A DNA stretch of 64,000 bases from a bacterium (GCA_004562765.1 SFRL01000007.1:29790-93789), one strand, 5' to 3'; positions 43,522 to 52,426 are shown, counted from the first letter of the stretch. Notes: a model not told the origin generated them from the sequence alone. Numbers and translations: made by a program.

Positions 43522-44217
43522 TTATACTCCTTTCTTATCTGCACAGATCGCTGCCTGTCCGCAGTTTGCACAATCTCCGTTTAAGCATCCGGCCGGCTCA
43601 GCCAAAGGCTTGCCCTTCTCTTCCATCTTCTTGCGGATGATGTTCATACCTGCAACCAGGAACGCCAGCACAAGGAATGCACCGGGTGCCATGACAAAGA
43701 TCGTGATCGGTGTAAACCAGCTCAGTGATAAGATCTGTACTCCGAAGATCTGTCCTGCTCCAAGGAGTTCACGCAACAGACCGATACAGGTCAGACCTAC
43801 TGTAAATCCAAGTCCCATTCCAAGACCGTCAAAAATAGACGGCAGTACAGGATTTTTGGATGCATAGCTCTCCGCACGACCTAAAATGATACAGTTTACA
43901 ACGATCAGCGGAATGTAAACGCCGAGCGCTGCAGAAAGTGACTGGAAATATGCCTTCATCATAAACTCTACGATCGTTACAAGAGATGCCACGATCACGA
44001 TAAATGCCGGTACACGCACACCGTTCGGAATGACCTTACGAAATGCGGCGATCAAAAGGTTGGACAGTACAAGTACGACCGTAGTGGAAAGACCCATACC
44101 AAGTCCGTTGATCGCAGATGAAGTAACTGCCAAAGTCGGACACATACCGAGCATGAGAACAAATGTCGGGTTCTCCTTGATGATACCGTTATATAAACGC
44201 TCTACATATTTATTCAT
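43522..44217 (-). CDS. rnfE: RNF complex subunit E with Cys-rich tail
   Basis: A 231-residue membrane protein of six helices, paralogue of RnfA (MLGMCPTLAVTSSAINGLGM near residue 22; VVNCIILGRAESYAS near 105). The C-terminal tail after the last helix carries four cysteines (GCLNGDCANCGQAAIC), an unusual addition that could bind zinc or an iron-sulfur cluster. The start overlaps the rnfG stop by one base (TAATG). Orthology is secure; the tail function is unknown. Confidence 0.95.
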   Translation of the reverse strand: MNKYVERLYNGIIKENPTFVLMLGMCPTLAVTSSAINGLGMGLSTTVVLVLSNLLIAAFRKVIPNGVRVPAFIVIVASLVTIVEFMMKAYFQSLSAALGVYIPLIVVNCIILGRAESYASKNPVLPSIFDGLGMGLGFTVGLTCIGLLRELLGAGQIFGVQILSLSWFTPITIFVMAPGAFLVLAFLVAGMNIIRKKMEEKGKPLAEPAGCLNGDCANCGQAAICADKKGV

Positions 44218-44828
44218 TACTGTGCACCTCCTAATTCTGAACGGAAGTAGCTGAGGGCTGCATTCACTCCATTTGCCATCGCTTTTGAGCTGATGGTCGC
44301 GCCGGAGATTGCCTCGATCTCATTATCGGCAGCCGGAGGGTTCTTTACGACATTAAAAGCATCTACCAGCTTGCCCTGAAACTGTGAATAAAAGCTCTCT
44401 TCCTGTACCTTCATACCAAGACCGGGTGTCTCAGCAATGCTTGTCACAGAATAACCATTGACTGTTCCGTCATTCTGGATGCCGACAGAAAATGTGATGG
44501 TAGACTGGCTGGCATCCTTTGCCGTTACAGTGATCACATATCCGAGATCTGCACCGGAAGCATCCTTTGCCACCTGAATATCATCAATGGAGTCTGTATA
44601 ACCGGCTGCGACAACTGCTTCCGTAGCCGCCGTCTTGTCAAATCCCTCTAATGCCTCGAAAGAGTCTGCATCTGCAAACACTTCCTTATATGCAGCCTGC
44701 GCAGCTGCATTGTTTGCATCTGCGATCGGCTTTTTTGTCACTTCATATACAAGTCCCAGTAAAAATCCCAGTACCAGAGTAAAAGCGGTAAGGATCACGG
44801 CGTCATGAACGATTTTTTTCGTATTCAT
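44217..44828 (-). CDS. rnfG: RNF complex subunit G (covalent flavin)
   Basis: A 203-residue subunit with one N-terminal helix (residues 9-28) and an exported FMN-binding domain. The motif ISGATISSKAMANGV near residue 180 contains the SGAT threonine to which FMN is linked by ApbE. In Rnf it passes electrons between RnfD and the membrane core. It is between rnfD (two-base gap) and rnfE. Confidence 0.95.
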   Translation of the reverse strand: MNTKKIVHDAVILTAFTLVLGFLLGLVYEVTKKPIADANNAAAQAAYKEVFADADSFEALEGFDKTAATEAVVAAGYTDSIDDIQVAKDASGADLGYVITVTAKDASQSTITFSVGIQNDGTVNGYSVTSIAETPGLGMKVQEESFYSQFQGKLVDAFNVVKNPPAADNEIEAISGATISSKAMANGVNAALSYFRSELGGAQ

Positions 44829-44829
44829 A

Positions 44830-45771
44830 CTATTTGCCCTCCTTTTTCTCTTTTACCTGTCCAAATGCACGCGGAATCGTAACTTTCTCGATCATCGGAA
44901 CAAGCAGATTGCTTAAGATGATCGCAAATGAAACACCCTCTGCATTTGCGCCAAAGCAGCGGAACAGACCGGTCAGAATACCGCAGCAGATACCAAACAG
45001 GATCCGTCCATTTGGCGTGATCGGGCTGGTGACATAATCTGTTGCCATGAAAAATGCACCGAGCATGATACCACCGCTGCAGAGCTGTGCAACAATGTAA
45101 TTCATATCAAAACCGTGTCCGCCGAAAAGCAGCATAAAGATCACAAACGTGATCAGGTAGCTTGCCGGAATCGCAAGCGTAATAACACCAAGCAAGATCA
45201 GAATGATCGCTCCGATCAGAATCGCGATCGTGCTTGTCTCACCGATGGTACCTGCTGTGCGTCCGATCAACGCGTCCATGCTGTTGATCACCTCACCGTT
45301 ACGCATAGCGGCAAGCGGAGTCGCACCGGTATAAGTATCTGTCTGGAAATTGGTCATATCAGCTGCAAAAGCGATCAAAAGGAAGCATCTTGCGCCGAGT
45401 GCCGGGTTCATAAAATTCTGTCCGAGACCGCCGAACATCATTTTTACGATAGCGATCGCGAACACACCGCCGAGCACTGCCTCCCACCAGGGAAGTGTCA
45501 CAGGCAGGTTTAATGCCAGAAGCAGTCCGGTAACCACCGCACTCAGATCACTGATCGTACTCTTCTTGTGAACAATTTTCTCAAACACCCACTCGGTAGC
45601 CACACAGCTTGCGATCGTCAGAACGATCAGAAGCAATGCTTTCGGCCCGAAGTTGAAAATACCAAACAGCGTCGTGGGAAGTAATGCTAAGATCACATAC
45701 GCCATGATACGGTTGGTAGAATCCTTCGCACGCACATGGGGTGATGAAGAAACATGTAAAATATTATCCAT
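44830..45771 (-). CDS. rnfD: RNF complex subunit D (covalent flavin)
   Basis: A 313-residue NqrB/RnfD-type membrane protein of about nine to ten helices. The flavinylation site is TYTGATPLAAMR near residue 155, with Thr in TGAT as the likely FMN attachment point. Other family stretches are FGGLGQNFMNPALGARCFL near 115 and FMATDYVTSPITPNGR near 240. It takes part in ion translocation. The ribosome binding site is AGAGG. Confidence 0.96.
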   Translation of the reverse strand: MDNILHVSSSPHVRAKDSTNRIMAYVILALLPTTLFGIFNFGPKALLLIVLTIASCVATEWVFEKIVHKKSTISDLSAVVTGLLLALNLPVTLPWWEAVLGGVFAIAIVKMMFGGLGQNFMNPALGARCFLLIAFAADMTNFQTDTYTGATPLAAMRNGEVINSMDALIGRTAGTIGETSTIAILIGAIILILLGVITLAIPASYLITFVIFMLLFGGHGFDMNYIVAQLCSGGIMLGAFFMATDYVTSPITPNGRILFGICCGILTGLFRCFGANAEGVSFAIILSNLLVPMIEKVTIPRAFGQVKEKKEGK

Positions 45772-45791
45772 ATCATGTTACCTCTTTCTTA

Positions 45792-47114
45792 TTATTTTTT
45801 ACGTCTGGCTGCGAGAATATCTTTTTTCATGGTCTTGATGGACTGTGCCAGAGGACGTCGTGCCGGACAGATAAAGCTGCAGCTTCCGCACTCGATACAT
45901 TCCATACCATTCCATTTTTCAAATTCCTCACCTAACTTTAAGTTTGCCTGTTTTGCCAGTCTGGAAGGAACCAGCAGCTCCGGACAAGCCTCTACACAGC
46001 GTCCGCAGTTGATACATGCGCTCGGCTCCAGATGGGATACATCATCGGAGGACAGGCACAGCAGTGATGAGTTCGTCTTTGTGATCGGCACATTCAGATC
46101 AAACATGGAGAATCCCATCATCGGACCGCCGGAGATCATCTTTTCCGCACCGGATTCCTTCAGGCCGCCGGCTGCTTCTAACAGTTCTGCATAGTTGGTT
46201 CCGACGCTCACGTAGAAGTTGCGGGGATCATTCACAGCATCACCTGTCACGGTAAAGATACGGTTCATGACCGGCTTTCCTTCTTTGACTGCGCGGTAGA
46301 TGCACACCAGTGTCTCCACATTGTCAACAATGCAGCCTGCATCTGCGGGGAGCATCTTGGAATTGATCTCACGGCCGCTGACCGCCTTGATCAGCTGACG
46401 CTCACCACCCTGCGGATACTTGGTCTGCAACGGAACAACTTCAATACGGGGTTCATCCTTGCAGAGAGACTGAAGCTTTGCGATACAGTCCAGCTTGTTG
46501 TTCTCCACACCAAGCACACCCTTTGCATTGTCAAACAACTGCAGCACGATCTTCAGACCTCCCACCAGAAGCTCCGGGTTGTCCATCATTCTGCGGTAAT
46601 CGGATGTCAGATACGGCTCACACTCTGCACAGTTTGCAATAATGTAGTCAATCTTGTCAGGATCCTTGGGAGATAATTTCACGTGGGTAGGGAAACCTGC
46701 GCCGCCCATACCGACAACTCCTGCTTTCTTTACTCTTTCAATGATCTCTTCCTTGGAGAGCGCCGTAATATCCTCTACGGCATCATACTCCACTTCCTCA
46801 TAGTTTCCGTCATTTTCGATGACGATCGAATTGACCATATCACCGGTAGCAACACGGTGAAGCGCAATTGCCTTGACTGTTCCGGAAACGGATGAATAAA
46901 TGTTTGCTGAAACAAATCCGCCTGCCTCAGCGATCAGCTGCCCTTTTTTTACCGTATCACCGACTGCAACAACCGGATTTGCGGGGGCTCCAATGTGCTG
47001 AGAAACGGGGAACACCAGATCTCCCTTAGGCAAATATTCCTCGACCGGCTTGTCTTTGGATAACTCTTTGCCCTCGAAAGGATGAACTCCGCCCTTAAAC
47101 GTTCGTAATCCCAT
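45792..47114 (-). CDS. rnfC: RNF complex subunit C
   Basis: A 440-residue peripheral subunit that binds NADH/NAD+. The N-terminal region has a biotinyl-like fold, GMGGAGFPTHVKL near residue 135 is the Rossmann-like FMN/NAD loop, and two [4Fe-4S] ferredoxin motifs (CINCGRCVEACP and CIECGSCSFICP) are near residues 368 and 408. First gene of rnfCDGEAB. ATG at 47114 is preferred to TTG at 47117, with AGAGAGG about eight bases before it. Confidence 0.96.
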   Translation of the reverse strand: MGLRTFKGGVHPFEGKELSKDKPVEEYLPKGDLVFPVSQHIGAPANPVVAVGDTVKKGQLIAEAGGFVSANIYSSVSGTVKAIALHRVATGDMVNSIVIENDGNYEEVEYDAVEDITALSKEEIIERVKKAGVVGMGGAGFPTHVKLSPKDPDKIDYIIANCAECEPYLTSDYRRMMDNPELLVGGLKIVLQLFDNAKGVLGVENNKLDCIAKLQSLCKDEPRIEVVPLQTKYPQGGERQLIKAVSGREINSKMLPADAGCIVDNVETLVCIYRAVKEGKPVMNRIFTVTGDAVNDPRNFYVSVGTNYAELLEAAGGLKESGAEKMISGGPMMGFSMFDLNVPITKTNSSLLCLSSDDVSHLEPSACINCGRCVEACPELLVPSRLAKQANLKLGEEFEKWNGMECIECGSCSFICPARRPLAQSIKTMKKDILAARRKK

Positions 47115-47185
47115 CAAATTGACCTCTCTTTCCTTATAAATATTCCTGCCGCAGAACAGATTCCTGCCCGCCGCATACTGTTATA

Positions 47186-47213
47186 ATTATAGCACAATGA
47201 GAAATTTTGTCAT
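47186..47213 (-). promoter_or_regulatory. Promoter of the rnf operon
   Basis: On the minus strand ATGACA (47213-47208), a 16-base spacer and a perfect TATAAT (47191-47186) lie about 70 bases before rnfC. Confidence 0.7.
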
Positions 47214-47306
47214 AAAAAATTAAAAAAAAATGTTATTTTTTTGTCTTTTTTGACGAACAAAAATTGTGTATACTTGTCTCAGATCATAAACATAAAGGAG
47301 TTTTCT

Positions 47307-48338
47307 ATGCAAGTCTGGACAGATAAACGGCCCTTACACGCCATCCATCCGATCATCTCCAAACTTTTAGAACCCGGAGATCTCTTTCTGGATATCGAAA
47401 CGACCGGTCTCTCCCGTGCCCGCCATCAGATCTATCTGATCGGCATGGCATCTTTGGTTGACCGTAATAATATTTATGTAAATCAATTGTTCGCAGATCG
47501 TCCGGAGGATGAGGCCGCAATACTGACTCATCTTGCAAATGATCTGCACACATCGGATGTCAAGCGGATCATCACCTTTAACGGCAACAGCTTTGATCTG
47601 CCGTTTCTTCAGGAACGGGCACGGGTCTGCGCTGTGTCGCTGAATTTCGATGATTTTGAATTGTTTGACATCTACAAAGAGGTGGTTGCCCGAAAAAATA
47701 TGCTTCAGCTTCAAAATTACCGCCAGAAAACCGTTGAACAGTTTCTCGGCATTGACCGCGAGGATCAATATTCCGGCGGAGAACTGATCAAGGTTTATGA
47801 AAGCTATGTCCGCTGCCCGAATGATGAAGCAGCGCATCTGTTAAAGCTGCACAATTATGAGGATGTGCTCGGCATGATCGACCTGCTGGCTGTCTTTGCT
47901 TATGACGAGCTTTTTCAGTCTCCAGCCTGTGTCTCATCTGCCTGCGTGGAGCACTACACCGATCTGGATGGAAATTCTGCTGAGGAACTGATCGCCACGC
48001 TCACTCCTCCATGTACGCTTCCTGGGCATCTCTCCTGCACACAGCCGATCACCGGCGCATATCTGCACGCCACGGGAAATCATGTGCGACTGCGTGTCCC
48101 TCTCTATCAAGGTATGGCACGCCTGTACTATTTAGACTATAAAAATTATTATTATCTGCCCGCCGAGGATATGGCGATCCATAAATCCGTCGCCACCTAT
48201 GTAGACAAGGAACACAGAGAAAAAGCGACCCCCGAAACCTGTTATTCGAAGGTCGCTGTTGATGATGCATTTTTACATTCTGACCGGCTGACTGAATATC
48301 TCACGCATGTATTGCGAGGATTTCAGACAACCTTGTAA
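47307..48338 (+). CDS. yprB: YprB-like RNase H-fold exonuclease domain protein
   Basis: A 343-residue protein with a DEDD-type exonuclease/RNase H-like fold: DLFLDIETTGLSRARHQIYL near residue 25 (Exo I D-x-E), ITFNGNSFDLPFLQERA near 90 (Exo II) and LLKLHNYEDVLGMIDLLAVF near 190 (Exo III D). The C-terminal third is less conserved. YprB sits with a helicase in Bacillus but alone here. AAGGAG eight bases before ATG 47307 fixes the start. The last 16 bases overlap the convergent glycosyltransferase. Confidence 0.85.
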   Translation: MQVWTDKRPLHAIHPIISKLLEPGDLFLDIETTGLSRARHQIYLIGMASLVDRNNIYVNQLFADRPEDEAAILTHLANDLHTSDVKRIITFNGNSFDLPFLQERARVCAVSLNFDDFELFDIYKEVVARKNMLQLQNYRQKTVEQFLGIDREDQYSGGELIKVYESYVRCPNDEAAHLLKLHNYEDVLGMIDLLAVFAYDELFQSPACVSSACVEHYTDLDGNSAEELIATLTPPCTLPGHLSCTQPITGAYLHATGNHVRLRVPLYQGMARLYYLDYKNYYYLPAEDMAIHKSVATYVDKEHREKATPETCYSKVAVDDAFLHSDRLTEYLTHVLRGFQTTL

Positions 48339-49249
48339 GATGAAGCAATACGAACCGCCGCAGCCATCCCGCCATCACCATAGGATGGACTTTTCAAAAA
48401 CTCATCTGATGTCCGGCTTAAGTTTTGGTTTTCTGATAAGCTATGGCAGATTTCGCTCTCCCATCCATATAGTCTGGACATGGATATGGCTTCAACTCCC
48501 AATATCGCATCAGCTATGTGAGCCTGATAGGACCGGATATGTTTTTCTATCAAAAAACGAATGAGTTCAAGCCGCTTTGACATACTTTTGATATTTGACG
48601 AAGCAGGTGCAGTGCGATAGTCAATGAGTGGTTCCGTGACAATCCCAATATGGGAATCCGGCATGCTTTCCAGCATGCTGAGAAAAAAGTCCCAATCCTC
48701 AAATCCCGAACGCATCGTCTCATCATAGCCACCACACGTTTCCCATATTTCACGGCGAAAAATATGAGTGGCGGGGCAACAATTACGGGCAAGGAATTCT
48801 ATAATAGTGCCTCCACCCGGGCAGACAATCGAATCCAGCACACCAAAGGTATGCATCCACGAAGATGCAGCAACCATCAAAGGATCCTCATACAGTAACT
48901 GCCGAACCCGTTCAATATAACCTGGCTCAATTTTATCATCCCCGTCAAGCACCAGTACCAATGGAGCTTTCGTTTCACGAATACCGGTATTTCGCGCGAC
49001 CGATACGCCGCCATTCGGTTGCCGCATGACAAAGATTGGAACAGAACTTTCAAAACATGTATTTATATTTTCCAATAATTCAACAGACGCTTCATCAGTC
49101 GAACCGTCGTCCACAATAATGATTCTCGCCGGTAGTATTGTCTGATCGACCAATGAACGTACCGCTTCCAAAATCATCGTTCCCTGATTAAAACTTGTAA
49201 CAACAGCTTCAACATCTTCTGCAATACAAGTCTCGCCTTTCGTATTCAT
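48323..49249 (-). CDS. Family 2 glycosyltransferase
   Basis: A 308-residue GT-A enzyme without membrane helices. The N-terminal Rossmann-like segment VEAVVTSFNQGTMILEAVRS and IIIVDDGSTDEASVELL precede the DxD-type motif VLVLDGDDKIEPGYIE near residue 97, which binds the metal and nucleotide sugar. An EDWDFFLSML segment near 175 is the usual acceptor-side acid. It transfers a sugar to an unknown acceptor. It is not part of a polysaccharide cluster, and its only neighbours are a nuclease and a palindromic repeat, which suggests a recently arrived or isolated gene. Confidence 0.88.
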   Translation of the reverse strand: MNTKGETCIAEDVEAVVTSFNQGTMILEAVRSLVDQTILPARIIIVDDGSTDEASVELLENINTCFESSVPIFVMRQPNGGVSVARNTGIRETKAPLVLVLDGDDKIEPGYIERVRQLLYEDPLMVAASSWMHTFGVLDSIVCPGGGTIIEFLARNCCPATHIFRREIWETCGGYDETMRSGFEDWDFFLSMLESMPDSHIGIVTEPLIDYRTAPASSNIKSMSKRLELIRFLIEKHIRSYQAHIADAILGVEAISMSRLYGWESEICHSLSENQNLSRTSDEFLKSPSYGDGGMAAAVRIASSYKVV

Positions 49250-49311
49250 TCTCTTTTCCTTTCCATTGAATTTAGTAAGAATTCACAAAGCTAACCTTAT
49301 CAGAATTATTC

Positions 49312-49568
49312 TAAAATAAGAGCTGATATTTCCCTTAAGCCAACAAGCGCGCACAGGCTGACATACGGTATTTGACAGACGTTTATGCGGCGGGTTCGCG
49401 CGGAAACAATGTAAAAACATCCATAACTCAGGCATCAGAGAAAAGCTGATTTTGCTTTTACTCTGTGCCGCCCGCGTGATTTACCCGGCAAGCATAACCG
49501 ACTGGCAAAACCGTAGTCAGTCCCATGCGCGCTTTATGTATCAATTTGAAATATCGGCTCTTGATTTA
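49312..49568. repeat. Imperfect long palindrome, MITE-like element (~255 bp)
   Basis: The whole gene-free stretch of 365 bases between the glycosyltransferase and cheR is filled by a two-armed imperfect inverted repeat. Left end GAGCTGATATTTC at 49320 matches GAGCCGATATTTC read inward from 49560, and similarity continues inward: AAGCGCGCA, CTGAC and TACGG blocks, then TTTGaCAGaCG versus TTTGcCAGtCG followed by TTATGC. The centre is a hairpin GGCA(T)CAGAG AAAAGC / GCTTTT A CTCTG TGCC at 49432-49469. Both ends lie next to a TA dinucleotide (49312-49313 and 49567-49568). No transposase is inside. Fits a non-autonomous element or a very large RNA hairpin. Confidence 0.75.
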
Positions 49569-49614
49569 CTCCTTCTCAAAGAAGAACGACTTATTTCTCA
49601 CAAATCCAAGCTCC

Positions 49615-50322
49615 TTAACTTCCGATAAAGAGCATTCCTCCCTTGACCAGCGATTGGTTGAACTTCGCGTAGATCTCATCCTTTGCCTCATCGGTAAAAT
49701 AGATTACAACATTGCGGCAGACGATCAGATTGCAGCCTGACGGATACGGATCCCGGAGCAGATTATGCTCACGGAATTCCACACGCTGCTTGATCTCCTC
49801 GGCAATCTGGTACGAACTGCCGATCTGTGTAAAATATTTCTTTTTAAAATCATCCGGCACGGCAGCAATACTCTTGGCATTGTAAAGCCCAACCTTTGCC
49901 GCCTCCAGTACCTGCTTGTCAATATCTGTCGCAATGATCTTGATATCGGACAGCGGCAGATGACGACTGAGCGCCATTACGAGCGAATAGGGTTCATCTC
50001 CGGTCGAACAGGCTGCGCTCCAGATGACAAGGCGCTTTCCGAATTTCTCGATCAACTTGGGAAACACTTCCTGATCAAGGATCTTCCACTGCTCCGGATT
50101 ACGGTAAAACTCAGAGACATTGATCGTGAGAAAGTTGACAAACTGCTCGAATTTCTCTTTATCCTTCTTGATCAGTTCAACATATTTGTCGTAGCTGTCC
50201 ACCTTGTTTTTTCCGATCAGCGTATCGATTCTCCGGCGCATCTGTTTTTCTTTATATGCATTTAAGTCGATTTTCGTCAATGCATATATATCTTTTTTAA
50301 ACTGCTCGTAGTTGTCTAACAT
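49615..50322 (-). pseudogene. cheR: CheR-type protein-glutamate methyltransferase with frameshifted 3' end
   Basis: A 235-residue chemoreceptor methyltransferase. The N-terminal all-helical domain and the SAM-binding domain with VIWSAACSTGDEPYSLVM near residue 100 and NLIVCRNVVIYF near 200 are intact. It stops right after GGMLFIGS. In the next frame the sequence reads VKELGFVRNKSFFFEKE then TAA (to 49566), which looks like the normal CheR C-terminus, so a small deletion of non-multiple-of-three length is likely. The active SAM site remains, so partial function is possible. No other chemotaxis gene is in the window. Start ATG at 50322. Confidence 0.75.
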
Positions 50323-50401
50323 ATTTGTTTTTTCCTTTAACTGAGTTTCTGTCGATACAGCAATCCATGCACTGCATCCTGCATATGGAGCGATTTTGTC
50401 G

Positions 50402-50424
50402 TATAGGAGACGAAGTTTCCTATA
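50402..50424. other. Ten-bp hairpin upstream of cheR
   Basis: TATAGGAGAC, loop GAA, GTTTCCTATA, all paired with one G-T. No T run. It is about 80 bases upstream of the cheR start, possibly in its leader or an operator. Confidence 0.5.
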
Positions 50425-50432
50425 TGTATGAT

Positions 50433-50463
50433 AAAAAATCCCTGCGGATCATTCCGCAGGGAT
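50433..50463 (-). terminator. Terminator after rpsA
   Basis: ATCCCTGCGG, loop of six, CCGCAGGGAT, then TTTTT on the minus strand, 13 bases after the rpsA stop. A strong intrinsic terminator. Confidence 0.95.
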
Positions 50464-50475
50464 CTCATTTAAATC

Positions 50476-51588
50476 CTACTCAGCATCCTCTGCGGGTGCT
50501 TCCTCGACAGCCTCTGTCTCTGCCACATCCTCTTCAGGCGCAAGCAGTGCTTTCATGCTCAGGCTGATCTTCTTGTCAGCTTCGTTGAAATCAACGACCT
50601 TTGCCTCAATCTCCTGTCCGATCTTTAATACATCAGACGGCTTCTCGATATGCTCCTTAGCGATCTGTGATACATGAAGTAATGCATCGATACCGGGAGT
50701 CAACTCGATAAATGCACCGAAATCTGTCATACGTGCGACGGTTCCTTTCAGAACAGTGCCTACTGCAAATTTCTCCTCTGCGTTATTCCAGGGATTCTCC
50801 TCCGGGAATTTCATGGAAAGTGCGATCTTTGTATCGTTGATATCCTTGATGAATACCTTTACGGTGTCACCAACGTTGAATACTTTCTTAGGATTCTCAA
50901 TTCTGCCCCAGCTCATCTCTGAGATGTGAAGCAGACCGTCAACTCCGCCCAGATCGATAAATGCACCGAAATCTGTCACATTCTTAACTGTTCCTTCGAT
51001 CACATCGCCAACCTGAATCTTCTCGAACAGTTCTTTCTGCAGCTCTGCCTTCTTGGCTGCTACTAACTGCTTTCTGTCACCAATGATACGACGTCTGCGG
51101 GGATTGAACTCTGTGATAACAAAATCGATGTCCTGTCCCTCATACTTGGAAAGATCTTTCTCATAAGTATCACTTACAAGACTTGCAGGAATAAACACTC
51201 TCGCTTCATCAACGATCACGCTTAAGCCACCGGTCAGTACCTGTGCAACCTTTGCGGTCAGTACTTCACCGTTCTCGAATGCTTCCTCCAGACGCTTGCT
51301 GCCTTTTTCTGCTGCAAGGCTCTTATAGGAAAGAAGAACCTGTCCTTCTCCGTCATTTACTCTCTTTACTTTTGCTTCCATCTTGTCTCCGACAGAAACT
51401 AATGTGGTCAGGTCTACGTTGGGCTCGTTGGTATACTCGCTGCGGCTGATGATTCCATCTGACTTATATCCGATGTTCAAGACAATCTCGTCCGGTTTTA
51501 CATCGATGACCGTACCCTCCACAATTTCATTCTGTCTGATTGTCTTTAAAGACTCTTCCAGCATTTGTTCAAAGCTCATCTCTGACAT
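50476..51588 (-). CDS. rpsA: Ribosomal protein S1 (four S1 domains)
   Basis: A 370-residue protein with four S1 RNA-binding domains in order (starting near residues 20, 105, 192 and 277; IEGTVKNVTDFGAFIDLGGV marks the third), then an acidic tail. It resembles the clostridial S1, often fused to IspH. GAGGAGG nine bases before ATG 51588 sets the start. It overlaps the end of ispH by 20 bases in another frame. It binds mRNA at the 30S subunit. Confidence 0.93.
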   Translation of the reverse strand: MSEMSFEQMLEESLKTIRQNEIVEGTVIDVKPDEIVLNIGYKSDGIISRSEYTNEPNVDLTTLVSVGDKMEAKVKRVNDGEGQVLLSYKSLAAEKGSKRLEEAFENGEVLTAKVAQVLTGGLSVIVDEARVFIPASLVSDTYEKDLSKYEGQDIDFVITEFNPRRRRIIGDRKQLVAAKKAELQKELFEKIQVGDVIEGTVKNVTDFGAFIDLGGVDGLLHISEMSWGRIENPKKVFNVGDTVKVFIKDINDTKIALSMKFPEENPWNNAEEKFAVGTVLKGTVARMTDFGAFIELTPGIDALLHVSQIAKEHIEKPSDVLKIGQEIEAKVVDFNEADKKISLSMKALLAPEEDVAETEAVEEAPAEDAE

Positions 51589-52426
51589 ACTTTTGAACCT
51601 CCTCAATAATATTATTTGGGGTGGATGCCCCTGCAGTAATACCTACGTTGTCAAGTCCACGAAGTTCTGTCAAATCCAAATCTTCCAGTGTCTGTATATA
51701 GTAAGTATTTTTACATTCATCCTTACATATCTCAAATAGCTTCTGTGTATTGGAGCTGTGACTGCCTCCCACAACGATCATTGCCTGCGACTTTCTTGCA
51801 AGTGACCGCGCTTCTGTCTGGCGTTCTTCCGTCGCGTTACAGATAGTATTCAAAATACATACACTAATATAATAACCTTTATTCTCGATAATTTCAACTA
51901 AATTCTTAAATTTATTGTTGTTATATGTCGTTTGCGATACGATACAGACACTTTTTTTCTCCGGAAGCGCAAAATTTTCTGCATCATATACGGATTCGAT
52001 CACAGTCGTGTGATCCGGATCACACCAGCCGCAGATCCCCTCTACCTCCGGATGCGTCGGATTACCAATGATAATGATATGCTCTCCGGCTGCCGAATGC
52101 TCGGCCACAATACGATGGATTTTTTTTACAAAGGGACAGGTTGCATCCAATACCTCAAATCCCGCCGCCTCGATCTGTTCCTGAACTGCCTTCCCCACAC
52201 CGTGCGAGCGGATGATCACCCTTCCTTTTTCCAGTTCTTCCAGCTGCTCCAACGATTCAATAACGCGAACTCCACGTTTCTCCAGATCCTTTACGACCTC
52301 CTCATTATGGATGATCGGTCCGTAAGTATAGAGTGGTCCTTCTTTTGCCGTCTGTTCATATACGAGCTCTACCGCCCTCTTCACGCCAAAACAAAAACCG
52401 GCGCTTTTTGCCACTGTCACATTCAT
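51569..52426 (-). CDS. ispH: 4-hydroxy-3-methylbut-2-enyl diphosphate reductase
   Basis: Last enzyme of the MEP isoprenoid pathway, making IPP and DMAPP with a [4Fe-4S] cluster. The 285-residue length is normal. Cluster cysteines are C12 in SAGFCFGVKRAVEL, the one in DATCPFVKK near residue 96 and the one in NTICNATEER near 190. GGSHSSNT near residue 215 is also typical. The start overlaps the cmk stop (ATGA), and its end overlaps rpsA by 20 bases, an unfused version of the clostridial IspH-S1 fusion. Confidence 0.97.
   Translation of the reverse strand: MNVTVAKSAGFCFGVKRAVELVYEQTAKEGPLYTYGPIIHNEEVVKDLEKRGVRVIESLEQLEELEKGRVIIRSHGVGKAVQEQIEAAGFEVLDATCPFVKKIHRIVAEHSAAGEHIIIIGNPTHPEVEGICGWCDPDHTTVIESVYDAENFALPEKKSVCIVSQTTYNNNKFKNLVEIIENKGYYISVCILNTICNATEERQTEARSLARKSQAMIVVGGSHSSNTQKLFEICKDECKNTYYIQTLEDLDLTELRGLDNVGITAGASTPNNIIEEVQKYVRDEL

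Noticed and set aside
49432..49540. Cyclic-di-GMP (GEMM) or cobalamin riboswitch in the gap before cheR
   Set aside because: Some short matches in the GGCAA/CCG regions but neither consensus is complete, and the palindromic symmetry explains the sequence better.
49318..49562. Possible coding sequence on either strand (peptides such as KRAQADIRYLTDVYAAGSRG or MGLTTVLPVGYACRVNHAGG)
   Set aside because: Short and broken, no ribosome binding site, and the base pattern is explained by the palindrome.
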